DNA of 40,822 nt. Source: Bacteroidales bacterium (lineage in GTDB: Bacteria > Bacteroidota > Bacteroidia > Bacteroidales > Tenuifilaceae). Under the pieces are notes generated by a model. It had not been told where the DNA came from and searched no databases. It was given only the letters and a program-made list of their open reading frames with translations. The stretch lies in contig JAFWUG010000026.1 of the NCBI GenBank assembly GCA_017524185.1, forward strand, positions 1 to 40,822, written 5' to 3'. The first letter of the stretch is position 1. The number at the start of each line of letters is the position of its first letter. The position numbers were made by a program, and so were the translations under genes. Of this stretch, positions 1 to 7,672 are shown one piece after another.

Positions 1-1
1 G

Positions 2-3000
2 ACGTTGAGGGTGTCCGGTACCGTAACGGGTGCCGAGGACGGGATGCCGATACCGGGCGTCTCGGTGATTGTGAAGGGTACCACCATTGGTACCGCAACC
101 GACATGGACGGCAAATACACGCTAAACGTGCCGTCGGATGCACAAACGCTGGTGTTCAGCTACATCGGCTACGCCACCCAGGAGGTGGCCCTGGCTGGCC
201 GCACCAACGGCGCCAGCATCGATGTGGCCATGGCGTCAGCCTCTGAGGATATAGAGGAGGTTGTGGTAACCGCGCTGGGTATTTCTCGAGAGAAGAAAGC
301 ACTTGGTTACGCTGCTCAGACTTTTGGCGGCGAGGATATAGCATCGGCCACCATCTCTAATCCGATGTCGGCCTTGCAGGGACGTATTGCAGGTGTAGAA
401 ATTACCACTCCTGCCGGTCCTGGTGCTACTCAGAACGTAATCATCCGTGGTGCTTCATCGTTCTCGAGCAACCAGCCGCTCTACATCGTCGACGGTGTGC
501 CTTTGGTTAATGCTCAAACTGCCGCCGCCGGTATAAATAGTACAGTCGATTTTGGTTCGGGTATAAACGCTTTGAATCCAGATGATATAGAGACTATGAC
601 CACTTTGGTGGGTGCTGCTGCTACCGCTCTGTATGGCTCGCGTGCAGCCAATGGTGTGGTGATGATTACCACCAAGAAAGGCAAGGATACTGCGGGTAAA
701 ATCAAGGTGAACTATGATGGTAGTTTTACCCTGTCTCGCGTTGGTCGATTGCCTTTGGAGCAAACGGAGTTCGGCCAGGGCTGGAGCGGTGCCCGCGCCC
801 TCGACGAGAACGGCAACTGGGGTCCCCGATATGATGGTAAGAATCGTGTTTGGGGTAATGTCATTGATAATACCCAGCGGGTTAAACCCTATGTATATCT
901 GAACAATAGGGTGCGCGACTTCTACGATACAGGAATCAACTACAAGAACGCCTTGTCGATGATGGGAGGTTCTGAGAATACCAGCTATTATCTTTCCGTG
1001 TCGCAGAACCACCAGGATGGTGTAATCCCAACAGATAACGACTCCTACAAGCGTTACACTGTTTCAACTCGTGGGAGTCATAAGGGTAAGTATTTGCAAC
1101 TTAGTTCGAGTATTAATTTTAGTTCTGAGAAGTACAAATCTGTGAGTGGTGGTCAAGGAGCAAGTTTACACCGTAGTTTGTACGAGATAGCCAACGACAT
1201 TTCTATTGTGGATCTGAAGGATTATTTGAAAGATCCGCACAATACGCTCGACGGCTACTTTACGCCTTATGGTCTCAACCCTTACTTCGTTGTGAACGAG
1301 AATGGTAACTACCATAACAAGAACAAGTTCTTTGGCTATGCTCAGGTGGACATCACTCCTATAGAGCATTTGAAACTCACTTATCGCTTTGGGGGCGACT
1401 TTGAGGCATCGGATATCAATAGACATTGGACTATAGTAGCCTTCGACAGCGAAAGTCCCAACGCAGGTTCTTCTGCAGTAAATCCTGGCCGATATTTGAA
1501 TCAATTGCGTCAGCGTGCAGAGGTGAATCACGACTTTATGGCTAATTACGACTGGGCTATCACCGACAAATTAGGATTGAACGTGTTGGCTGGTCTGAAT
1601 ATCAATGATAGGCAGTATGGCAGTGTACAGGGTGAAATAAAATCAATTGATGTACCTGGTACTTATCGTCTTTTCAATACTTTGGAAACAGCGAAAGGTA
1701 CACAGGACGGTTGGAGGCGTAGGATGATGGGCGTTTATGCCAATCTTGATTTTAATTGGGACTCCTACCTATTCCTGAGTTTGGCCGCTCGTAACGATTG
1801 GTCATCTACGCTGCCATTGGCCAATAATTCCTTTTTCTATCCGTCGGCCACGCTGAGTTTCTTGATTACTGATTTCCTTGACAAACAGGGAGTTAGTGTT
1901 GGGCCTATAGATTTTGCTAAGGTGCGTGTTGCTGTGGGACAAACGGGTAATGATGCCCCTACTTACCGCATTTATGATACCTTTGCATCTAGCGGCTCGT
2001 TTAACCCTGGGTATAGTAACGTGAACAATCTATTATTCCCGCTGCAAGGTGTTAATGCCTACACTATGGGGGACACCAAGGGCAACGAAGCACTAAAGCC
2101 CGAGATCACCACCGAGTTCGAGGTGGGTGCAGAAATAAAGATGTTTCAGAACCGCGTGGGTCTTGATGTGTCATACTACAACCGTATAACGAGGGGGCTA
2201 ATTGAGTTTATTCCGCTTGATCCTATGTCTGGCTACGTGTGGCAAATTGATAATCTGGGCGATGTGCGTAACAAGGGTATAGAGCTTACGCTGGGTCTAA
2301 CCCCAGTTCGTTCTGATATATTCACTTGGGACATTTCCTACAACTTCTCTAAGAACATGAATATGGTTGAGAAACTTAATGGTGTAGATGAAGTTAATTT
2401 GGAAGGTTTTGGCGGTTGCAGCATATATGCTGTTGAGGGTAAGCCTATGGGACAGTTCAAAACTTCCATTGCTAAAACTGTAGAAATAGACGGCAAGACA
2501 TATACCGTGGTCGATGGTGATGGCTATCCTATGCCCTCTGCTGAGGTAAAATTTACTGGTCAGGATATAAATGAGAAGTTCCGCATGGGTCTTACCAACA
2601 CATTCAACTTCTTTGGTATATCGCTTGGCGCAACGCTCGACTTCCGCTATGGCGGCTACATGTACTCCGACACCAAGCGCTACATGTATTGGACTGGCAG
2701 CGGACCCGAGAGCGTGTACAACGGACGTGAGCCCTTTATTGTACCCAATTCTGTATATGAGGATAAGAATGGTAATTACGTAGAAAACACAACCCCAGTG
2801 AAGATTACCGCTTTGCAGGAATTCTATAACGATGGAGGTTTTAAGCGTTCTGATTGGTTTATTCTTGATCGTTCGTATCTCAAGTTGCGCAATCTGAATA
2901 TCTCGTATAGCCTTCCAAAGAGCATCTGCGAGAAGTTGCGCATGGACGGCATCACCGTGTCCTTTAATGCCAATAACTTCCTGCTTTGGACACCTGCTGA

Positions 3001-3121
3001 GAACTGTTACATCGACCCAGAGGTTACCACCTTTGGTAATGATATTAGCGGAAAGTTTGGAGAGTTCCACTCCAATCCATCGGAGCATTTTTACACCTTC
3101 GGTCTTAACCTGAAATTCTAA
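2..3121 (+). CDS. SusC/RagA-family TonB-dependent outer-membrane transporter (5' partial)
   Basis: This is an outer-membrane beta-barrel that imports a nutrient with its SusD-like partner, powered by TonB. The reading frame is already open at base 2, and neither a start codon nor a signal peptide is visible, so the gene begins upstream of the window. The visible protein opens with a carboxypeptidase-D regulatory-like domain (about residues 3-85, with GVSVIVKGTTIGTATD and FSYIGYATQE). A short linker with EEVVVTALGISREKKALGY follows, as is typical of SusC/RagA proteins. The plug domain comes next (IAGVEIT, VIIRGASS, YIVDGVPL, about residues 115-230). The rest is barrel, ending in an aromatic-rich strand (FYTFGLNLKF) with a terminal Phe, the usual outer-membrane insertion signal. 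The susD-like start lies 14 bases beyond the stop, so the two are co-transcribed. The substrate cannot be read from the sequence. The first ~250 bases are GC-richer than the barrel part. Confidence 0.96.
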   Translation, partial: TLRVSGTVTGAEDGMPIPGVSVIVKGTTIGTATDMDGKYTLNVPSDAQTLVFSYIGYATQEVALAGRTNGASIDVAMASASEDIEEVVVTALGISREKKALGYAAQTFGGEDIASATISNPMSALQGRIAGVEITTPAGPGATQNVIIRGASSFSSNQPLYIVDGVPLVNAQTAAAGINSTVDFGSGINALNPDDIETMTTLVGAAATALYGSRAANGVVMITTKKGKDTAGKIKVNYDGSFTLSRVGRLPLEQTEFGQGWSGARALDENGNWGPRYDGKNRVWGNVIDNTQRVKPYVYLNNRVRDFYDTGINYKNALSMMGGSENTSYYLSVSQNHQDGVIPTDNDSYKRYTVSTRGSHKGKYLQLSSSINFSSEKYKSVSGGQGASLHRSLYEIANDISIVDLKDYLKDPHNTLDGYFTPYGLNPYFVVNENGNYHNKNKFFGYAQVDITPIEHLKLTYRFGGDFEASDINRHWTIVAFDSESPNAGSSAVNPGRYLNQLRQRAEVNHDFMANYDWAITDKLGLNVLAGLNINDRQYGSVQGEIKSIDVPGTYRLFNTLETAKGTQDGWRRRMMGVYANLDFNWDSYLFLSLAARNDWSSTLPLANNSFFYPSATLSFLITDFLDKQGVSVGPIDFAKVRVAVGQTGNDAPTYRIYDTFASSGSFNPGYSNVNNLLFPLQGVNAYTMGDTKGNEALKPEITTEFEVGAEIKMFQNRVGLDVSYYNRITRGLIEFIPLDPMSGYVWQIDNLGDVRNKGIELTLGLTPVRSDIFTWDISYNFSKNMNMVEKLNGVDEVNLEGFGGCSIYAVEGKPMGQFKTSIAKTVEIDGKTYTVVDGDGYPMPSAEVKFTGQDINEKFRMGLTNTFNFFGISLGATLDFRYGGYMYSDTKRYMYWTGSGPESVYNGREPFIVPNSVYEDKNGNYVENTTPVKITALQEFYNDGGFKRSDWFILDRSYLKLRNLNISYSLPKSICEKLRMDGITVSFNANNFLLWTPAENCYIDPEVTTFGNDISGKFGEFHSNPSEHFYTFGLNLKF

Positions 3122-3128
3122 AGGAGGG
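3119..3128 (+). promoter_or_regulatory. Shine-Dalgarno-like ribosome binding site of the susD-like gene
   Basis: The bases TAAAGGAGGG overlap the susC stop codon and lie seven bases before the ATG at 3135. Such a strong Shine-Dalgarno match is unusual for this phylum, and most other starts in this window lack one. The overlap with the upstream stop suggests translational coupling of the transporter and its lipoprotein partner (inference). Confidence 0.6.
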
Positions 3129-3134
3129 CTAATT

Positions 3135-4670
3135 ATGAAAAGCAAATTTCTGATATTGTTTGCTGCAGTTGGTTTGTTTTTTATTTCATCTAGCTGCAAA
3201 GATTACCTTGATGTGAACCACAGCATGTCGGCCATTGAGAAACTGGATGCCCAACGTGCGCTCCCCAGTGCTCAGATAATTATCGCCAACCAGTTGATGG
3301 GATGGGATATGGGCATAGGCAGTGCCGTATGGGTGCAGTATTGGACACAGGCCTACAACTCATCGCAGTATAAGGCACTATGCTCCTACTCTGAATTCGA
3401 GTGGGGTACAGCCTACAGAGATCTTTGTGCGGGGGCACTCGCTGACCTTGGATTTATCCAAAGGGAAACAGCAGATGATAAAGATAACCAAGGACTGTGG
3501 TATATTGCTGAAGCTTTGAGCATATACACCTGGCAGGTTATTACCGATGTGTGGGGCGATATGCCATATTTTGAGGCCATGAAAGGCAATGAGGGATTGG
3601 TTCACCCCAAGTTCGACACACAGGAATCAATCTATGCTGACCTGATGGTTCGCATAGATAACTTGGTGAAAATGGATATCTCTAAGATGGTAGTTGATCC
3701 TAAGTTTGATTTCGTCTTTGCTGGTGATATGCCTCAGTGGCAGAGATTTTGTAACTCGTTGAAGTTGAAATTGATGCTCCGCCTGTCTGAAACCCCAGGG
3801 TTCGATATTGCAGCTCTTGCTGCCTTTGTGGATGATGCTATAGGCAAAGATTTGCTGCTACTCGATAAAAATGCTGAAATAGCGGGAACCACCTGGAATC
3901 CTAAGGAGGTGTCGAAAAAGCATCCCTTACACGAGGTGCAATCTGATGGTGCTAACTTCATCAGTCTAAACGTTATTGCTTGTAAATCTTTTACTGATTT
4001 CCTTGTGCAGGAGAACGACCCCCGTATCGACAAATTCTTTGATGGTACTCTTGGTGCTTTCGCTGGTGATTACGATAGCAAGGATGATTCTGACGGGAAT
4101 GGGAAAAATGATAAAGATGAGTCTTGGGCTAAGGTTAATTATAGTACCCTTGAAACTCTACCTATTCCTTTTATTTCGGCCTGGCAGATGAATTTTGATG
4201 TAGCCGAGGTGCTTGTACGTGCAGGACGTACCGCTGAGGCTCAGGCCTATTATGAGGCTGGTGTAAAAGCGTCGTGTGCTGCATGGGGTGTTGATGCCTC
4301 GGCCATGTTGTCCTCGACGGATCCCCAAGCAAAGACACCTTGGAAGGCCGAAGAAGCTTTAGAACGCATTGGCCTACAGCGTTGGGTTGCGTTTGCATAT
4401 CTTCAAAACCTAGAGGCTTTCTTGGAGCGTAACCGCACTAAATTCCCCTCGGTGAACACAATTGACGTGGAGTTGAACCGTCAAGATGCTTGGACTAATT
4501 TCCCCGTTGGTCAGCTCACTATATCCGTACAGGGTCGCGCCAAGTTGGGCGGGGAGTTGCCCCACTCGCTGTTGTATCCACAGACACTGAGAACCCGAAA
4601 CAATAACGCCATTCCTCAGAAAAAGAACGTGGGCGATAAGGTTTGGTGGGATAAGAAAAGTGGACTTTAG
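3135..4670 (+). CDS. SusD/RagB-family nutrient-binding outer-membrane lipoprotein
   Basis: This surface lipoprotein forms the ligand-binding lid over the SusC-type channel encoded just upstream. The 511-residue length is normal for the family. The N-terminus is a lipoprotein signal peptide (MKSKFLILFAAVGLFF) with a lipobox ending at Cys21 in ISSSCKDYLDV. The 'CKDYLDVN' start and the early helical TPR-like part (WVQYWTQAYN, WGTAYRDL, ALSIYTWQVITDVWGDMPY, residues ~65-145) are characteristic. The GDMPY and LKLKLMLRLS segments resemble the SusD_2/SusD-like subfamily. The ATG at 3135 is preceded by a good ribosome binding site and starts a proper signal peptide. The gene is second in a four-gene operon. 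The ligand is unknown; family knowledge suggests a glycan, glycoprotein fragment or peptide. Confidence 0.94.
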   Translation: MKSKFLILFAAVGLFFISSSCKDYLDVNHSMSAIEKLDAQRALPSAQIIIANQLMGWDMGIGSAVWVQYWTQAYNSSQYKALCSYSEFEWGTAYRDLCAGALADLGFIQRETADDKDNQGLWYIAEALSIYTWQVITDVWGDMPYFEAMKGNEGLVHPKFDTQESIYADLMVRIDNLVKMDISKMVVDPKFDFVFAGDMPQWQRFCNSLKLKLMLRLSETPGFDIAALAAFVDDAIGKDLLLLDKNAEIAGTTWNPKEVSKKHPLHEVQSDGANFISLNVIACKSFTDFLVQENDPRIDKFFDGTLGAFAGDYDSKDDSDGNGKNDKDESWAKVNYSTLETLPIPFISAWQMNFDVAEVLVRAGRTAEAQAYYEAGVKASCAAWGVDASAMLSSTDPQAKTPWKAEEALERIGLQRWVAFAYLQNLEAFLERNRTKFPSVNTIDVELNRQDAWTNFPVGQLTISVQGRAKLGGELPHSLLYPQTLRTRNNNAIPQKKNVGDKVWWDKKSGL

Positions 4671-4692
4671 TAAAACTTTCTAAGACAAAACA

Positions 4693-5403
4693 ATGAGACA
4701 CTTGAAATATATTGCAATGCTTGGAGTTCTGGGACTGTTGGCCCTGAATTCGTGCAAAAAGGAAACAGAGAACATCTCGGTGCTATCGTACTATCCCGTT
4801 CTGAAAGGCGACAACCCCTATGTAGCGCAAGTGGGCAGTTACGTTGAGCCAGGCATTGAAGCCAATGGTGTTGATGTAACGGGAGATTGCACCATAAGTG
4901 GCCTTGACGCTTCAACTCCTGGGATTTACAACATGAACTACGAATACCTTGATCCTAACGGCATTAAACTTAAGATTACGCGTAAGGTATATGTATATCA
5001 TCCTGGAACTACTATGCCCAGTGGCGTATATACGAGTAGCAAAGCGGATTTGGATATTCTTGTTATTGCTCTTTCAGAAGATTTATATTATATTGAGAGT
5101 ATAGAAGGAGGACATGCTTGGTCCGTGCAGTCTAACCCTGTTGCTTTTAAAGAGAATTATGGTTCTCGTTTGGCTATTCAAGGGAAGGTTCTGTTGAAAA
5201 GTGATAATACTTTCGAGTTGAACTGGTGGGATCCTGATGGTCTGAGCGCATACGGTTCAAATTATGTGTCGAATGTAACAATTTCTGCTTCTTTTGATCC
5301 AGTAGCAAAGAAGATGGACTTCAAAACGGTAATATCTCGTAAACCAGGATCTTCCGACTTGACACGTGAATTTACTTTAACCCTTAAAGAAGAGTGGAAA
5401 TGA
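4693..5403 (+). CDS. Ig-like-domain outer-membrane lipoprotein of a Sus-like locus
   Basis: A 236-residue lipoprotein. Residues 1-20 form a lipoprotein signal peptide with the lipobox LALNSCKK (Cys21). Residues ~30-105 look like an Ig-like beta-sandwich of the DUF5011/DUF5012 kind: G-S-Y-V-E-P-G, VDVTGDCTISG, STPGIYNMNYEYLDPNG and a closing KVYVYHP strand. The C-terminal half (~110-236) is beta-rich, with NWWDPDGLSAYGS and alternating strands, and resembles C-terminal domains of BT_2262-like proteins. The gene starts 22 bases after susD and overlaps the next gene by four bases if that gene starts at 5400. Proteins like this in Sus-type loci are usually surface glycan- or protein-binding accessories. 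That role is inferred from context, and I see no enzymatic motif. Confidence 0.8.
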   Translation: MRHLKYIAMLGVLGLLALNSCKKETENISVLSYYPVLKGDNPYVAQVGSYVEPGIEANGVDVTGDCTISGLDASTPGIYNMNYEYLDPNGIKLKITRKVYVYHPGTTMPSGVYTSSKADLDILVIALSEDLYYIESIEGGHAWSVQSNPVAFKENYGSRLAIQGKVLLKSDNTFELNWWDPDGLSAYGSNYVSNVTISASFDPVAKKMDFKTVISRKPGSSDLTREFTLTLKEEWK

Positions 5404-6071
5404 TTATGAGAACAATAAAATTCATAGCATTGTCCGCAGCTGCAATTGTTGCTTTAGTTGGCTGCAAGGATGAACTCTACATCTATAACAGTGCTACGCG
5501 CGACTACGCTGGTCGTTTTGTGATGACGCAGTTGATAACGGATCTTGGTTCAGGTGTAGAGTTGGGTGATACTGCTGAGATTCATCAAGAACTGCTTATC
5601 TATAATACCGCCGCCGATGTGGCTTCTGATATTTGGGTGGATTTTAAGGTATTCGGTATCAAGTCTAAGCAGACCATAAGCGGTTCGCCAGAGAGTTTCT
5701 CCTCCAGCCAATGGGGCATTAATATGGGAGCTATACAGTCGGCCGACGAACTTCCTCTAACAATAGCAGCAGGCCGCGATACCAGTATAGATGGTGTGGC
5801 TGAAGCTGCGATGCGTATCACCTCCGCAGCTATTGTAAAGGGTGGAGCTGTTTCACCTGGTGGCAATACCGTGGATGCGCTTAACACTCAAGTAGAGTTG
5901 TGCGAAGCCAAGGTGTTCTACAAGTCGGTACTCCGTGATAAGAGCGTCTGGGCTGATTCTACTAAGGCCGAATATGGATGGCAGTATAGTCATATAGAGC
6001 CTGATGAGTCTACGGCTTCCCCTGTCAAAATCAGTGGTTACCGTTATACAGGTCTTCCTGAGGACGAGTAG
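5400..6071 (+). CDS. Small lipoprotein, Lipid_bd (lipid-binding putative hydrolase)-like
   Basis: A lipoprotein of about 223 residues and the last gene of the Sus-like operon. Two ATG codons are possible: 5400, which overlaps the upstream stop codon as ATGA, and 5406. Both give a lipoprotein signal peptide (MRTIKFIALSAAAIVALVGC) with Cys in VGCKDE. The mature part (YAGRFVMTQ, LLIYNTAADVASDIWVDFK, then several alternating strands) resembles the family annotated as 'lipid-binding putative hydrolase', which commonly sits at the end of SusCD operons in Bacteroidales. No catalytic residues can be pointed out, so hydrolase activity should not be assumed. The 4-base overlap suggests translational coupling to the Ig-like lipoprotein. 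The family call is tentative; the lipoprotein call is firm. Confidence 0.78.
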   Translation: MIMRTIKFIALSAAAIVALVGCKDELYIYNSATRDYAGRFVMTQLITDLGSGVELGDTAEIHQELLIYNTAADVASDIWVDFKVFGIKSKQTISGSPESFSSSQWGINMGAIQSADELPLTIAAGRDTSIDGVAEAAMRITSAAIVKGGAVSPGGNTVDALNTQVELCEAKVFYKSVLRDKSVWADSTKAEYGWQYSHIEPDESTASPVKISGYRYTGLPEDE

Positions 6072-6102
6072 TGCTTTAGTATATATTTTCTAATATGCTT
6101 GT

Positions 6103-6132
6103 GAGGGCTGTCCATCTGGGGCAGCCCTCCTT
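6103..6132 (+). terminator. Rho-independent terminator of the Sus-like operon
   Basis: The stem GAGGGCTG (6103-6110) pairs perfectly with CAGCCCTC (6122-6129) and lies 31 bases after the last operon stop. The expected T-tract is only CTT before the group II intron begins at 6133. Joining the flanks across the intron gives CTTTGTGATTTG, so the intron interrupts the tail of the terminator. Confidence 0.85.
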
Positions 6133-6773
6133 GTGTTTGCCCGACATGGGCATAATCTAAAGGGTGTAAGTCCCGAGCGCGGCCTAATAGCGGCAAGCAC
6201 ACAGCCAAAGACAAGGGTGTCCATCGCGAGGTGGAATCTGAAGGAAGTTGTAGGCAAAGCACTGGCCTGACGAACAGAAACTTGATACCAAGGCGTTTGC
6301 CCGTGGGTGAGACTGCCAAAGAAGTTAAAGACCCATAGCTATTCGGAACGGGTGGTGTAAATCAAGCAGGTATAAGTGTGAAAGATTATGCTCTTAATCG
6401 GGGAGGTCTCATGGACGTATGGCGAAGATAGTATTATTCGATATGCCATGGCGGAGTAAAGCATGCCATGAGAAGTCAGCAGAGGTCATAGTACCTAAGG
6501 CACGTAGTTCCTATAGGGAAGGAACGAACCGTGCAGCGTACAGGTAATTGATGGCTATTATTATCTAAAAATCAGTTGCTCCGATAGGAGGATTCTTGCT
6601 GAAAGCATGACGGAATCAAATGATAAGCAAGATCGATGTTTGATATGAGGTGGCCGAGGACAACAGTACGCATGCCCGTTGAGGTGTCAAAGCACGGAAT
6701 CGCTGTATGCGGAACTGCTTGTACGGTGGTGTGGGAGGACGCATGGGGAGTTAATCTCCATGCTCCTACCAAT
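6133..6773 (+). mobile_element. Group IIC intron lacking a reverse transcriptase/maturase gene
   Basis: About 641 bases of group II intron RNA. It starts with GTGTTTGCCCGACATGGGC and carries hallmark domain I-III strings: AAAGGGTGTAAGTCCCGAG, AAGGGTGTCCATCG, GGAATCTGAAGGAAG, CGGGGAGGTCTC and AGTCAGCAGAGGTCATAG. These match my recollection of bacterial class C introns such as the Oceanobacillus iheyensis one. Domain V is about 6699-6730 (GCTGTATGCGGAACTGC...GTACGGTGGT). Domain VI is about 6731-6769, with GTGGGAG (6731-6737) pairing with CTCCTAC (6763-6769), and is followed by a short tail ending in AAT at 6773. There is no maturase reading frame: only ~150 bases lie between the domain IV entry and domain V, against more than 1.2 kb in a full element. 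The position immediately 3' of a terminator is the known preference of class C introns. Ends are accurate to a few bases. Confidence 0.9.
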
Positions 6774-7336
6774 TGTGATTTGTGGTGCCACCATTCGCCA
6801 ACTTAGTTGCGAGGAGAGTGGCCGCCAGTGCGTGCTTTGTTTGTGTGGTTAGTGGCAGTACTCCCGCAATTCGCCGCCTTCATGCGGCAATGAGCACTCT
6901 GGCTTTACCCACCATAATATATGGAGAGGGAGGCAGGGGAAGATTCGGTTGCGGCAGAGTTTTTGCCTCAGATTATCGTGGAGTTAATACGGCTGATTTA
7001 TAGCCCCGACAGAACCACGTTCTGTCATCTTTTGCCTAACGATAAATAGGTGTACTTCCTTGCACGCATCGTGGCGTGTATAGTGCAGTCGGTGTGGGTG
7101 TGCAATATCTATGAGCGCACGATAAGTAGCAAGAGCTATACGATAGATGTTGTACCCCACGTAAACTTTAGTCGTTGAGTTGAATGCGTGGCACATACCC
7201 TTACGCCTACTTGCAGTTAACGTATTCCACAGCAGAATATCCTTATGTTGTTGCGCAGTTGTCGCCATCTCATCAACTCTAAAAACCCCATAAATTCGGT
7301 TTTTTTGCAAATAGATGATAAAAAAAAGGGGACAAT
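6774..7336. other. Region without a confident gene between the intron and the rpsU promoter
   Basis: I find no convincing protein or RNA gene on the + strand. There is a perfect 8-base hairpin GACAGAAC-CAC-GTTCTGTC at 7008-7026, without a good T-tract, and a short GCCGC...GCGGC hairpin near 6873-6888. A possible minus-strand small reading frame is listed separately. Confidence 0.6.
6984..7268 (-). CDS. Possible small hypothetical protein, divergent from rpsU
   Basis: A 94-codon frame reads from an ATG at 7268 (MATTAQQHKDILLW) to a stop at 6984. I do not recognise the protein. It is hydrophilic and rich in His and Arg, with no signal peptide or membrane segment. A weak promoter-like arrangement lies upstream on the minus strand (ATTG, 17 bases, TCTATTTG, one mismatch to the TAnnTTTG consensus), between this frame and rpsU. 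The frame could extend upstream to 7376, but that would cover the rpsU promoter, so the inner ATG is preferred. It may equally be a chance open frame, since no neighbour supports a role. Low confidence. Confidence 0.25.
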   Translation of the reverse strand: MATTAQQHKDILLWNTLTASRRKGMCHAFNSTTKVYVGYNIYRIALATYRALIDIAHPHRLHYTRHDACKEVHLFIVRQKMTERGSVGAINQPY

Positions 7337-7369
7337 ATTGCGCTATCACACAAAAACTTATTACCTTTG
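7337..7369 (+). promoter_or_regulatory. Bacteroidota-type promoter of rpsU
   Basis: The -7 element TACCTTTG (7362-7369) is a perfect TAnnTTTG match. It is preceded by ATTG (7337-7340) as a -33 element with 21 bases between. The start codon of rpsU is at 7392. Confidence 0.75.
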
Positions 7370-7391
7370 CGGCCAATAAAATTCAACGGCA

Positions 7392-7583
7392 ATGATTATA
7401 GTACCCATCAAAGAGGGCGAGAACATTGAGAGAGCCCTCAAAAAGTTCAAGCGTAAATTCGACAAAACAGGCATCATGCGCGAACTGCGCTCACGTCAGG
7501 CTTTCACCAAGAAATCTGTTCTCCGCCGCGAGGAGATCAAGAAGGCCATCTACGTGCAGCACCTACAGCGCACAGAGGAGTAG
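7392..7583 (+). CDS. rpsU: 30S ribosomal protein S21
   Basis: S21 is a small basic protein of the 30S ribosomal subunit involved in translation initiation. The 63-residue product has the family pattern throughout: the N-terminal MIIVPIKEGENIERALKKFK, then KFDKTG, and a basic helical tail with RREEIKKA. The length is normal for Bacteroidales S21. In this phylum S21 is linked to the concealed anti-Shine-Dalgarno state of the ribosome, which fits the scarcity of Shine-Dalgarno sequences here (established knowledge plus inference). It has its own promoter and is followed at once by a terminator, so it is probably transcribed largely on its own, with some readthrough into the recombinase gene. Confidence 0.97.
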   Translation: MIIVPIKEGENIERALKKFKRKFDKTGIMRELRSRQAFTKKSVLRREEIKKAIYVQHLQRTEE

Positions 7584-7610
7584 TTCATACACTGCGCAAC
7601 GCAGCGGTAA

Positions 7611-7638
7611 AATCAGGCCGAAATGGCCTGATTTTTTT
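7611..7638 (+). terminator. Rho-independent terminator after rpsU
   Basis: The perfect 9-base stem AATCAGGCC / GGCCTGATT (7611-7619 and 7625-7633) with loop GAAAT runs into a T-tract at 7632-7638. The xerC start codon lies 35 bases beyond, so xerC and hpf probably depend on readthrough or on a promoter I cannot see. Confidence 0.9.
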
Positions 7639-7672
7639 GTTTATATCCCAAAAAAATCCCAAATTGCGGCTC

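Noticed and set aside
2297-3199. 300-codon open frame on the minus strand
   Set aside because: It lies antisense to the well-supported SusC barrel and runs into the SusD signal peptide region, with no recognisable domain.
6782-7003. 73-codon + strand frame after the intron
   Set aside because: It has no recognisable domain and no ribosome binding site or promoter, and its composition is that of random DNA.
7637-7672. Alternative TTG start of xerC
   Set aside because: It falls inside the T-tract of the rpsU terminator, and the added residues do not resemble the family N-terminus.
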